DNA from: Flavobacteriales bacterium
GTDB lineage: Bacteria; Bacteroidota; Bacteroidia; Flavobacteriales; Schleiferiaceae
Reading direction: 5' to 3'
Assembly: GCA_018623275.1 (NCBI GenBank)
Contig: JAAZVU010000003.1
Coordinates: 1 to 39,582 of the forward strand
DNA: 39,582 bases
The translations under genes and the position numbers were made by a program. Below, one piece after another: positions 20,035-27,948 of this stretch (positions are counted from its first letter, which is position 1; each line of letters begins with the position of its first letter). The notes below the pieces were generated by a model. That model was not told where the DNA came from and did no database searches. It saw nothing but the letters and a program-made list of their open reading frames with translations.

Positions 20035-20058
20035 CGCCTGCGGAAATAAAAATCATTT

Positions 20059-20066
20059 TACATTTG
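20059..20066 (+). promoter_or_regulatory. Candidate -7 box TACATTTG upstream of gcvH
   Basis: Matches TAnnTTTG, 16 nt before the ATG. Confidence 0.45.
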
Positions 20067-20082
20067 TCAAAAACATACCCGG

Positions 20083-20460
20083 ATGAACTACCCAGATAAT
20101 TTAAAGTACTCAAAGGATCACGAATGGATCCGCGTTGAAGGTGATGAAGCCTTTGTTGGTATTACAGCATTTGCAGCTAGCGAATTAGGTGATATCGTAT
20201 TTGTTGATGTCGATACAGAAGGTGAATCTTTAGATCAAGACGAGGTTTTCGGTAGTGTTGAGGCTGTGAAAACTGTGAGTGATTTGTTCTTGCCTGTTGC
20301 AGGTGAGGTACTTGAGTTCAATGAAGGACTAGAAGATGCTCCGGAGGCGGTAAACGACGACCCATACGGTGAAGGCTGGATGGTTAAAATTAAGATTAGC
20401 GATGCGTCTCAATTGGACGGATTGATGGATTCAGCAGCGTATCAAGCAATGCTTGGATAA
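20083..20460 (+). CDS. gcvH: Glycine cleavage system H protein
   Basis: [36 protein letters not shown]; lipoyl-lysine region [12 protein letters not shown]. Confidence 0.97.
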   Translation: MNYPDNLKYSKDHEWIRVEGDEAFVGITAFAASELGDIVFVDVDTEGESLDQDEVFGSVEAVKTVSDLFLPVAGEVLEFNEGLEDAPEAVNDDPYGEGWMVKIKISDASQLDGLMDSAAYQAMLG

Positions 20461-20463
20461 GCC

Positions 20464-20841
20464 ATGCAAAATCCTTGGATATATAGAGCCCCTGCCATTG
20501 GTTGGGGCTTTTTAATTTTCTACGCCTGTCTTGCTCCAGTGAGTGATCTCGATCCTGGATGGGAGATTGAGATTAGCGATAAACTCGTTCATTTCATCCT
20601 TTATTTCTCTTGGACTAATTTTCTCTACTTCGCTTCTTCACGAGGCTATCGCAGACCAATTAAAAAACGAAAGGCACTCATTTATTGGCTCATTGCAGTG
20701 CTAATTGGCGGACTCATTGAGCTGCTTCAAAGTTGGATGGGGCTGGGTCGTTCAGCAGATCTTCTGGATGCCATAGCAAACAGTGCCGGTGCTGTTGCTG
20801 GTATGGTCGTCTCAAGAGTAATTCATAGAATCTTGGCATAG
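20464..20841 (+). CDS. VanZ-family membrane protein
   Basis: Four hydrophobic segments, DKLVHFILYFSWT and ELLQSWMGLGRSADLLDAIANSAGA motifs; follows gcvH. Confidence 0.85.
   Translation: MQNPWIYRAPAIGWGFLIFYACLAPVSDLDPGWEIEISDKLVHFILYFSWTNFLYFASSRGYRRPIKKRKALIYWLIAVLIGGLIELLQSWMGLGRSADLLDAIANSAGAVAGMVVSRVIHRILA
20487..20518 (+). terminator. Intrinsic-terminator-like hairpin inside the 5' end of the vanZ ORF (27 nt after the gcvH stop)
   Basis: AGCCCC-T-GCC-ATT-GGT-T-GGGGCT followed by TTTTAATTTT; 9 pairs with one internal T/T mismatch. Confidence 0.65.
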
Positions 20842-20884
20842 TTTTTTGGCTTTAATTCTCATAACCCCTAAAAATGAGAAGTTT

Positions 20885-21613
20885 ATGAGCCTAAAAGTCA
20901 GAAAAACTGCTAAAGCAGATTTAGAGAACAAACGTCCCTTGTTTTTGATCCTAGGACTGGTATTGTCCTTAGGCGCTGCCTACACCGCACTAGAGTGGAG
21001 TGTTGTTGAGCGCCCACTAATGGTTGTCAATAATAGCGAGGGTGCTTTCATAGATGAAGAGGACTGGGTTGTGCCCATCACCCAAAGATCTATGCCGGCC
21101 AAGCCTTTGGCATCAACTGCTCCGAAAATTGACCCGAACATTATAAAGATTGTTCCTAATACTGCGGTTCTTCCAGCAATAGATCCGAATTTGTTTTCAG
21201 GTGTCATTGACGATGGTATCGTTGAAATTATTGATCCAGACCCAGTAGACAATGATATTTACAAGTTCACGGCAGTGGAGTCTAGACCCATTTTTAAAGG
21301 CTGTGAAGGATTGGCAACTGATGATGATCGTTTCGCCTGTTTCCAAAAGGAGCTCTTAGGTTTCGTAGCCAAAAATTTTGAGGTTACTGAAGAGATGATG
21401 ATGTTCTCTTCTGGCGAAAAGGTATTTGTGGAATTCATTATTGAAAAAGATGGAACTGTTCGCAGAGCAAAGGTCGTACGTGGTGAAGATGAGCTTATTT
21501 CCAACGAGGCTGTGCGTATGGTGAAGAGTTTGCCTCAATTTGTACCAGCAAAGATCAATGGTAAGCCCGTTAGAATGTCGTACATTCTGCCGGTAAACGT
21601 AAAGCTCCAATAA
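20885..21613 (+). CDS. Divergent energy transducer TonB-like protein
   Basis: N-terminal TM (RPLFLILGLVLSLGAAYTAL) and C-terminal TonB domain (VFVEFIIEKDGTVRRAKVVRG...AVRMVKSLPQFVPAKINGKPVRMSYILPV). ATG at 20885 preferred over the track's TTG at 20846. Confidence 0.82.
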   Translation: MSLKVRKTAKADLENKRPLFLILGLVLSLGAAYTALEWSVVERPLMVVNNSEGAFIDEEDWVVPITQRSMPAKPLASTAPKIDPNIIKIVPNTAVLPAIDPNLFSGVIDDGIVEIIDPDPVDNDIYKFTAVESRPIFKGCEGLATDDDRFACFQKELLGFVAKNFEVTEEMMMFSSGEKVFVEFIIEKDGTVRRAKVVRGEDELISNEAVRMVKSLPQFVPAKINGKPVRMSYILPVNVKLQ

Positions 21614-21614
21614 G

Positions 21615-22004
21615 ATGAAAAAGCATCTAATTTTTGTATTAGCTACATTTTTAAGCATTCCGGCATTTGCCCAAGAGCAAGTAGCGCCCACTTTTGAAAA
21701 TTGCCAGCACATAGAGGCTAACGGTGATATGCAAGTGTGTTTTAACAGAACGCTTATGGAGCATGTGATGACTTCATTGAAATATCCCAAAGGATTGGAA
21801 GAGGAAGGGCGTGTTTTTGTAGAAATCACGTTTGACGAAAATGGCCAATTACAGGAGCCTCAAGTCATGAAAAGTTTTTCGGAATTGGCCTCAAATGAAG
21901 CAGTTAAGGTGATGAAGTCTTTGCCGCAGGTTGTAATGCCGGCCACAGAAAATGGGAAGCCCGTTGCAATCACCTACACCATTCCGGTACAATTCAAAAA
22001 ATAA
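21615..22004 (+). CDS. Secreted, TM-less TonB C-terminal-domain protein
   Basis: Signal peptide MKKHLIFVLATFLSIPAFAQEQ then CQHIEANGDMQVCFNRTLMEHV...VFVEITFDENGQLQEPQVMKS...VMKSLPQVVMPATENGKPVAITYTIPV. Confidence 0.78.
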   Translation: MKKHLIFVLATFLSIPAFAQEQVAPTFENCQHIEANGDMQVCFNRTLMEHVMTSLKYPKGLEEEGRVFVEITFDENGQLQEPQVMKSFSELASNEAVKVMKSLPQVVMPATENGKPVAITYTIPVQFKK

Positions 22005-22019
22005 CTAATAAAAACTCAT

Positions 22020-22052
22020 TTGTGCTAACGGTAGATTTGGCTATTTTAGCAC
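22020..22052 (+). promoter_or_regulatory. Candidate promoter/operator region of the third TonB gene
   Basis: TAGATTTG (22032-22039) matches TAnnTTTG; alternatively TTG (22020-22022)-N19-TATTTTAG (22042-22049); flanked by inverted repeat GTGCTAA (22022-22028)/TTAGCAC (22046-22052). Confidence 0.4.
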
Positions 22053-22070
22053 CTCAATTAGTTCTAACGC

Positions 22071-22778
22071 ATGAAGAATAGAAAATCCTACAATGCAGAT
22101 GCAGAGAATAAGAAGAATCTCTTCTTGTTGATCGGTCTTACGTTGTCATTGGCGCTGACTCTCTTCACATTGGAATACAGATCTTACGAATCAGGTCCTG
22201 GTGAGCTGGGTAAGATGAGTTATGAAGATGAAGACGAGATTGCGATTATCACAAACAGAACTCCGCCGCCGCCACCTCCACCACCACCACCTGCACCGCC
22301 AGAGGTTATCCAGATTGTAGAGAACGATTTGGAGATTGAAGAGGTTGAATTTGAATCTACAGAAACTGACGAGAGCGAAGAAATCGAAATCGTTGAAGAA
22401 GTAGAGGAAGAAGAAGACGAGATTTTCAACTTTGCAGTTGTAGAGAACAAGCCAGTATTCCCTGGTTGTGAAAAGAAAGCTACTGAAGATCAGAAGTTCT
22501 TGTGTTTCAATAAGGAGATTATGAAGCACATTGGTAAAAACTTTGAATTCCCAGAATTGGCGCGCCAGATGGGTATTCAGGGTAAGGTATACGTGAATTT
22601 CGTAATCGAGAAAAACGGTAAAGTAAGTTCAGTTACTATCGCTCGTGGAGTGGATAAGTTGATTGATGATGAAGCTATTCGTGTAATCAAGAAGCTTCCA
22701 ACGTTTATTCCTGCAAAGCAACGTGGTAAACCTGTACGTATGCAATACACAGTGCCAATTAATGCAAGATTGCAGTAA
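22071..22778 (+). CDS. tonB: Energy transducer TonB
   Basis: N-terminal TM, PPPPPPPPPPAPPEV followed by an acidic linker, C-terminal TonB domain FPELARQMGIQGKVYVNFVIEKNGKVSSVTIARGVDK...FIPAKQRGKPVRMQYTVPI. Confidence 0.93.
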   Translation: MKNRKSYNADAENKKNLFLLIGLTLSLALTLFTLEYRSYESGPGELGKMSYEDEDEIAIITNRTPPPPPPPPPPAPPEVIQIVENDLEIEEVEFESTETDESEEIEIVEEVEEEEDEIFNFAVVENKPVFPGCEKKATEDQKFLCFNKEIMKHIGKNFEFPELARQMGIQGKVYVNFVIEKNGKVSSVTIARGVDKLIDDEAIRVIKKLPTFIPAKQRGKPVRMQYTVPINARLQ

Positions 22779-22802
22779 TTCGGTAATTGATATTTCAAAA
22801 AA

Positions 22803-22826
22803 GCCCGGGCCTTGGTCCGGGCTTTT
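22803..22826 (+). terminator. Rho-independent terminator after tonB
   Basis: GCCCGGGCC..GGTCCGGGC then TTTT. Confidence 0.85.
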
Positions 22827-22855
22827 CTATTTTTACGCCTTCAAACAATAACTCT

Positions 22856-23656
22856 ATGACCAACCAAGAAAAAGATAAACTGGTACTCATCGCTGCTCAA
22901 GCTGCGCTTAACGGTGGAGTGGAAATTCTAGAAGTATATAATAACGAGGAAACCGAGGTTGAGGTGAAAGGAGACGATAGTCCACTGACTCAAGCTGATA
23001 CTCGTGCGCACATGGCCATCATGAAGTTGCTCGAGCCTACAGGTATTCCAGTTTTAAGTGAAGAGGGTAAGCATTTGCCTTTTGAGCAGAGATCTTCATG
23101 GGGACAATTATGGATTGTTGATCCGTTAGACGGTACCAAGGAATTTATCAAGCGCAATGGTGAATTCACCGTGAACATTGCCTTGGTAGAAAATGGTGCG
23201 CCTGTTATGGGGGTCGTATATGTTCCAGTTACAGGCGAGTTATATGTTGGTGTGGGTGCTTATGGTTCGTTGAAATTGACTATTGATGCCAATTCCACTA
23301 TTTCTGGAGATGATTTAGGCAAGGGAGTACAATTGCCAATCAAGGTTGATCGTCCATTTACAGCTGTAGGTTCGCGCAGCCATATGAATGAAGAGACCGA
23401 AGAATTCTTAAAAGGATACAGAGAGGAGCACGGAGAGGTGGCTATACTTTCGAAGGGTTCATCTCTAAAGATGTGCATGGTTGCTGAAGGCTTAGCGGAT
23501 GTATATCCACGTTTCGCACCAACAATGGAATGGGATACCGCAGCTGGGCAAGCGGTAGTTGAAGCGGCTGGTTTTAAGATGGTAGAAAAGGAAAGCAGAG
23601 CTCCTTTGCGTTACAATAAAGAAGACTTATTAAATCCACACTTTATTGTGCTATAA
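22856..23656 (+). CDS. cysQ: 3'(2'),5'-bisphosphate nucleotidase CysQ
   Basis: VDPLDGTKEFIKRNGEFTVNIALVE (inositol monophosphatase-family motif), EWDTAAGQAVVEAAG. ATG at 22856 preferred; the track start at 22787 runs through the terminator. Confidence 0.93.
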   Translation: MTNQEKDKLVLIAAQAALNGGVEILEVYNNEETEVEVKGDDSPLTQADTRAHMAIMKLLEPTGIPVLSEEGKHLPFEQRSSWGQLWIVDPLDGTKEFIKRNGEFTVNIALVENGAPVMGVVYVPVTGELYVGVGAYGSLKLTIDANSTISGDDLGKGVQLPIKVDRPFTAVGSRSHMNEETEEFLKGYREEHGEVAILSKGSSLKMCMVAEGLADVYPRFAPTMEWDTAAGQAVVEAAGFKMVEKESRAPLRYNKEDLLNPHFIVL

Positions 23657-23683
23657 GTCTCAGTAAATCACAACGCTGTATCT

Positions 23684-23691
23684 TATCTTTG
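23684..23691 (+). promoter_or_regulatory. Candidate -7 box TATCTTTG upstream of cyoE
   Basis: Matches TAnnTTTG, 20 nt before the GTG start. Confidence 0.45.
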
Positions 23692-23711
23692 CACCTTGTA
23701 AAATTCACCAG

Positions 23712-24590
23712 GTGTCTGAAGTAAAGAAACCAACACTTTTCAAGGAGATAGTAAGACTGGGAAAGCTCCGTCTTGGCATGTCGGTTGTCTTCAGCTCTGT
23801 CGCCGGATACCTTCTCGGATATCAGGAGTTTTCATGGTTTGATCTTATCATGCTCTCTGCTGGTGGGGTGCTTGTCGTGGCGGCGTCAAATGCATTCAAT
23901 CAGATTTATGAGGTGGAACAAGATTCCCTGATGAATCGCACAAAGAACAGGCCTTTACCGGCTGGTACTCTGACTGTTGCACAAGCCTACACTGCGGCAA
24001 TCTCTGCTTTGTTAATTGGTTTGTTCATGCTGTACAGCATAAATGTCCTATCAGCATTTTTTGGTGGGATAAGTGCATTGCTCTACGCAGCGGTTTACAC
24101 CCCCTTGAAAGCACGTACTTCATTGGCTGTATTCGTAGGAGCCTTTCCTGGTGCCATTCCTTACATGCTCGGTTGGGTCGCTGCAAGAAATGATTTCGAT
24201 ATTGAGACGGGTACTTTATTTGCTCAACAGTTTTTCTGGCAATTTCCTCACTTCTGGGCGATTGCATGGTTCTCATTTGAAGATTACAAGAAAGCAGGAT
24301 ATAATCTTCTGCCATCAGGTGCAAAGGATAGGTCGACTCAGTTGTACATCATTGTTTACACTGTTTGGATGATAGCTGTAGGCATACTTCCAGCCTTTGG
24401 TATTACAGGGGACCTCACTCTGAGTTACATGGGAGCAGCTTTTGTACTCTTGTTAGGACTTTGGGTTTTAGCAAATGGAGTTCGATTGTTGAAAAGTGGA
24501 GATGATAAAGCCGCTAGAAAACTAATGCTCAGTAGTATTGGTTATCTCACAGGAATGCAGATTATATACGTCATTGATAGATTTATCTAG
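23712..24590 (+). CDS. cyoE: Protoheme IX farnesyltransferase (heme O synthase)
   Basis: NAFNQIYEVEQDSLMNRTKNRPLPAG (UbiA-type N-x-x-x-D-x-x-x-D motif), second Asp-rich loop FEDYKKAGYN. Confidence 0.95.
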   Translation: MSEVKKPTLFKEIVRLGKLRLGMSVVFSSVAGYLLGYQEFSWFDLIMLSAGGVLVVAASNAFNQIYEVEQDSLMNRTKNRPLPAGTLTVAQAYTAAISALLIGLFMLYSINVLSAFFGGISALLYAAVYTPLKARTSLAVFVGAFPGAIPYMLGWVAARNDFDIETGTLFAQQFFWQFPHFWAIAWFSFEDYKKAGYNLLPSGAKDRSTQLYIIVYTVWMIAVGILPAFGITGDLTLSYMGAAFVLLLGLWVLANGVRLLKSGDDKAARKLMLSSIGYLTGMQIIYVIDRFI

Positions 24591-24592
24591 GT

Positions 24593-25171
24593 ATGGAAAC
24601 ATTAGCACAACAACGAAGAAAAGCATCAAAACCACTCCTATGGATAGGTATTGGGTCAATTATTATGGCCTTCGCTGGTTTGACATCAGGGTATGTGGTT
24701 AGCCGAACCACATTAGTAGAATCTGGAAATTGGCTGGTATTTGAATTGCCTTCAGCTTTTAACTATAGTACTATAGCAATTATAGGTTCTTCGTTAACGC
24801 TGTGGTTGGGTAAAAAAGCGATTTCAAATGGTGAGGAGGGACGCTTAAGATTGTTCTTATGGTTGACAATTGTCCTTGGTATCATCTTCTCGGTACTTCA
24901 GGTAAGAGGTTGGGGAGAGTTGATTAAAGAGCAAGTTTTCTTTACCGGGCCGGGTTCTAACCCAGCAGGGTCTTGGGTTTACGCCATTTCTCTCTTTCAT
25001 CTCGCTCACCTAGGTGGTGGTATTATTTCACTTCTTTACACTACGGTAAGGGCGTATGGTGGAAAGTATTCTCAGGAAGACCATCACGGTGTTCAGTTGG
25101 CTTCAATCTACTGGCATTTTGTGGACCTTTTGTGGATATATTTATTCATCTTTTTGACTCTTATTCGTTAG
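24593..25171 (+). CDS. Cytochrome c oxidase subunit III family protein (short, 192 aa)
   Basis: SLFHLAHLGGGIISLLY, HHGVQLASIYWHFVDLLWIYLFIFLTL. Confidence 0.9.
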   Translation: METLAQQRRKASKPLLWIGIGSIIMAFAGLTSGYVVSRTTLVESGNWLVFELPSAFNYSTIAIIGSSLTLWLGKKAISNGEEGRLRLFLWLTIVLGIIFSVLQVRGWGELIKEQVFFTGPGSNPAGSWVYAISLFHLAHLGGGIISLLYTTVRAYGGKYSQEDHHGVQLASIYWHFVDLLWIYLFIFLTLIR

Positions 25172-25203
25172 ATTTGCACGAATCATAATTCAAAACACTC
25201 GTT

Positions 25204-26124
25204 ATGTCTTCTAATGCTGATTTAATTCAAGACACAAACCATTGGGGTGGCGGTTCGAGACCATTAGGTGCTCGTTACGGTAAACTCATGATGTGGTTTT
25301 TCTTGTTATCAGATGCATTGACCTTCTCGGGCTTCCTAACCGCCTATGGTTTAATGCGCTTCAAGTATGAAAGCACTTGGCCAATTGCTGAAAACGTTTT
25401 TACTCACTTTCCAGGCTTAGAGGGCGACCAGCCATTGCTCTACGTTGCCTTGATGACGTTTATTCTGATCATGTCTTCAGTGACTATGGTATTGGCAGTA
25501 AATGCCGGTGAAAAAATGAACAGAGGTGCTGTTACTAACTGGATGCTATGGACCATCGTTGGTGGTTTCATCTTCGTAGGTTCTCAGGCATGGGAGTGGT
25601 ACCACTTCATTATCGGTGATAGCGGTGCAGTTGAAACAGCGCGTCAAGAAATCCTGCACGTTTACAACGCAGAAGGTGAGCGTTTGAGCTTCAGCCAGGT
25701 TGTACATGGCATGGAAGAAGGTCACGCGAGTAACCACGGCGAAACATTTACCAAGGCAGAAGTTCTGTCTTCAATGAAAGGCGATGCTTCTCTATACTTG
25801 AAAGAACCAGGCAAAGCTGGACGTGCTTTTACGCATGCAGAAAGCGTTGCTTTCTTGGAAGCAGGGGATGTCGTTCAAGGAGCGAACATGATCCACAACG
25901 AATACGGAAGAAAACAGTTTGCAAACTTCTTCTTCTTCATTACTGGTTTCCACGGATTCCACGTATTTTCAGGTGTAGTGATCAACTTCGTTATCTTCTA
26001 CAATGTTCTTCTTGGAACTTATGAAAGACGCGGACATTACCGCATGGTTGAAAAGGTTGGTTTGTACTGGCACTTTGTAGACCTTGTTTGGGTATTCGTA
26101 TTTACATTCTTCTACCTCGTATAA
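25204..26124 (+). CDS. Cytochrome c oxidase subunit III (long form with hydrophilic insertion)
   Basis: FFFFITGFHGFHVFSGVVINFVIF, RRGHYRMVEKVGLYWHFVDLVWVFVFTFFYLV. Confidence 0.92.
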   Translation: MSSNADLIQDTNHWGGGSRPLGARYGKLMMWFFLLSDALTFSGFLTAYGLMRFKYESTWPIAENVFTHFPGLEGDQPLLYVALMTFILIMSSVTMVLAVNAGEKMNRGAVTNWMLWTIVGGFIFVGSQAWEWYHFIIGDSGAVETARQEILHVYNAEGERLSFSQVVHGMEEGHASNHGETFTKAEVLSSMKGDASLYLKEPGKAGRAFTHAESVAFLEAGDVVQGANMIHNEYGRKQFANFFFFITGFHGFHVFSGVVINFVIFYNVLLGTYERRGHYRMVEKVGLYWHFVDLVWVFVFTFFYLV

Positions 26125-26134
26125 AAAAGAAATC

Positions 26135-26443
26135 ATGGCAGAACACAATGGAACATGGTGGATTTGGAAAGTATTCTGGATCCTATTAGTGATCACCGGA
26201 GTCGAGGTGGTTCTCGGTATTATTAAGCCTGAGTTTTTGTTAACTCAAGTAATTGGAACGTCAATTTTGAATATTGTATTCATCCTATTGACGCTTGTTA
26301 AGGCAGCATATATCGTGCAAATTTTCATGCACGTTAAGTATGAGAAGAAAGCGATGAAGTATGCTTTGTACCTTCCTAGTTTGATTCTTATTCCTTATTT
26401 GACTTTTATCTTATTGACAGAAGGTTCATACCTCTTTAGTTAA
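26135..26443 (+). CDS. Cytochrome c oxidase subunit IV-like protein (prokaryotic COX4 type)
   Basis: About 100-aa three-TM protein after subunit III; VKAAYIVQIFMHVKYEKKAMKYALYLPSLILIPYL. ATG at 26135 (MAEHNGTWW) preferred over the track's 26084. Confidence 0.85.
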   Translation: MAEHNGTWWIWKVFWILLVITGVEVVLGIIKPEFLLTQVIGTSILNIVFILLTLVKAAYIVQIFMHVKYEKKAMKYALYLPSLILIPYLTFILLTEGSYLFS

Positions 26444-27156
26444 TGAAAGCAATAACAGTATTTCAACGGGTAGCACTAATAGCAGTATTAGTGCTACCCG
26501 CTTTAGTTTACATCATCTTTGTTTACGGACAGAATGAGGTGTTTTTTCAAACCTTGGATTATGTAGGTGAGAAGACCTATGATGAAGCCTTAGGGGATAC
26601 TGTTTACTACGAAATCCCTGAATTCAATCTCGTTAGCGCTCAAGGCGAAGAAATCAATAAAGAGGTAATGGATTCTACCATCTATGTGGTGAGCTTCTTC
26701 TTTGCGACTTGTCCGACAATATGTCCGGCGATGAATTTCCATCTCAATGATATCGAGAGCAGATTCAAGGGGTATCCAGATTTTAAGCTATTGAGTATTA
26801 CCGTAGACCCAGAGAAGGATTCAGTAGAGGCGCTAGCAGTTTATCAAAAGGAGCGCAATTACAGAGAGGGTAAATGGATTTTTACCACAGGTGATAAAAC
26901 ACACATCTACTCCTTGGCAAAGAGCCTATTTTTGAATGCTTTCGAGGATCAAACGGCTGAAGGAGGCTTCTTACACAGTACCAATGCCATAATTGTGGAT
27001 TGGAACGGACATATTAGAAGTAGAAAAGACGATTTAGGAAACATTGTGGGCTCTTACGACGTTTTAGATGTAACACAATTGAACGACCTAGAATCGGACA
27101 TTAAAGTATTAATTGCGGAATACGAACGCGACAAACACAATCTGTTAGATGACTGA
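26443..27156 (+). CDS. SCO1/SenC-family copper chaperone
   Basis: FFFATCPTICPAMNFHLNDI CxxxC motif, LLSITVDPEKDS, distal His in GGFLHSTNAIIVDWNG. Confidence 0.93.
   Translation: MKAITVFQRVALIAVLVLPALVYIIFVYGQNEVFFQTLDYVGEKTYDEALGDTVYYEIPEFNLVSAQGEEINKEVMDSTIYVVSFFFATCPTICPAMNFHLNDIESRFKGYPDFKLLSITVDPEKDSVEALAVYQKERNYREGKWIFTTGDKTHIYSLAKSLFLNAFEDQTAEGGFLHSTNAIIVDWNGHIRSRKDDLGNIVGSYDVLDVTQLNDLESDIKVLIAEYERDKHNLLDD
26467..26500. repeat. Perfect 15-bp inverted repeat with 4-nt loop inside SCO1
   Basis: CGGGTAGCACTAATA-GCAG-TATTAGTGCTACCCG. Confidence 0.97.
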
Positions 27157-27697
27157 TATTGCAGAGGACAAGAAAGTCCTAAATTTTATATACATCGTTA
27201 GTGCGGTTATTCCTGTGGCAGTAGGTCTATTAATGATCATGCCGTCAGAGTGGAAGGTGAATTTGGGGATGACTGAGAATGCCTCTGTAAGCAGTCTGCC
27301 ACTGATCCATGCAGTGCTCAACGGTTTGACATTTGTTTTCCTTTTATTGGCTTTGTTTGCGATTAAGAATAAGAAAATCGCTATTCACAGGACCTTCATG
27401 ATTACTGCATTGGTGTTGTCTTCAATTTTCTTGATCTCCTATGTGATTTATCATACCACTCACCCAAGTGCGAAATTCTTAGGCGAGGGTAGCGTTCGAT
27501 ATGTGTACTTTTTTATTCTTATTTCTCATATCATCCTTAGTATTCCAGTCATTCCTTTGGCATTACTCAGTATTTGGAGAGGATGGACAAACGATATTGA
27601 AAAGCACAAAAGGATTACAAAATTCTCTTTCCCAATCTGGCTATATGTGAGCCTTACAGGGGTGTTGGTGTATATCTTCATGCAGCCTTACTACTAA
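27149..27697 (+). CDS. DUF420 domain membrane protein
   Basis: LPLIHAVLNGLTFVFLLLALFAIKNKKIAIHRTFMITALVLSSIFLISYVIYH, four to five TMs, downstream of SCO. Confidence 0.88.
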   Translation: MTDIAEDKKVLNFIYIVSAVIPVAVGLLMIMPSEWKVNLGMTENASVSSLPLIHAVLNGLTFVFLLLALFAIKNKKIAIHRTFMITALVLSSIFLISYVIYHTTHPSAKFLGEGSVRYVYFFILISHIILSIPVIPLALLSIWRGWTNDIEKHKRITKFSFPIWLYVSLTGVLVYIFMQPYY

Positions 27698-27906
27698 TGA
27701 GAAAGTTTGCAGTAGTCTTATTATTATTGATTTCACCCCTTCTGAGCGTGGCGCAGTGCAGTATGTGTAAGGCTGTTGCTGAAAGCGCTGATGGCGGCGG
27801 TTTTGGCGCAGGGCTGAACTATGGTATTTTGTATCTAATGATATTTCCCTACCTCATAATTGGAGGTATTGCATATCGCTTATATAGGGCTAAAAAAGCC
27901 AACTAA
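27697..27906 (+). CDS. Small membrane protein with N-terminal CxxC (69 aa)
   Basis: ATG abuts/overlaps the DUF420 stop (TAATG); signal peptide ending in VAQ then CSMCKAVAES, one C-terminal TM. Confidence 0.75.
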   Translation: MRKFAVVLLLLISPLLSVAQCSMCKAVAESADGGGFGAGLNYGILYLMIFPYLIIGGIAYRLYRAKKAN

Positions 27907-27948
27907 TTCAACTATCTTCGGTGTACCACTAAACCTACAGTAGTACCG

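Noticed and set aside
20950-20973. CCTAGGAC/GTCCTTAGG bulged stem in the first TonB gene's TM region
   Set aside because: Bulged 8-bp stem without T-tract; could be chance in Leu/Gly-rich codons. Only of interest if the other TM1 hairpins prove functional.
22191-22529. Antisense ORFs with poly-Gly or Trp/Arg runs
   Set aside because: Reverse complement/frame shadow of the TonB poly-proline and acidic linker.
24763-24776. 14-bp perfect palindrome CTATAGTACTATAG in the short subunit III gene
   Set aside because: A 7-bp half-site palindrome is expected a few times by chance in 40 kb; coding and not near a promoter.
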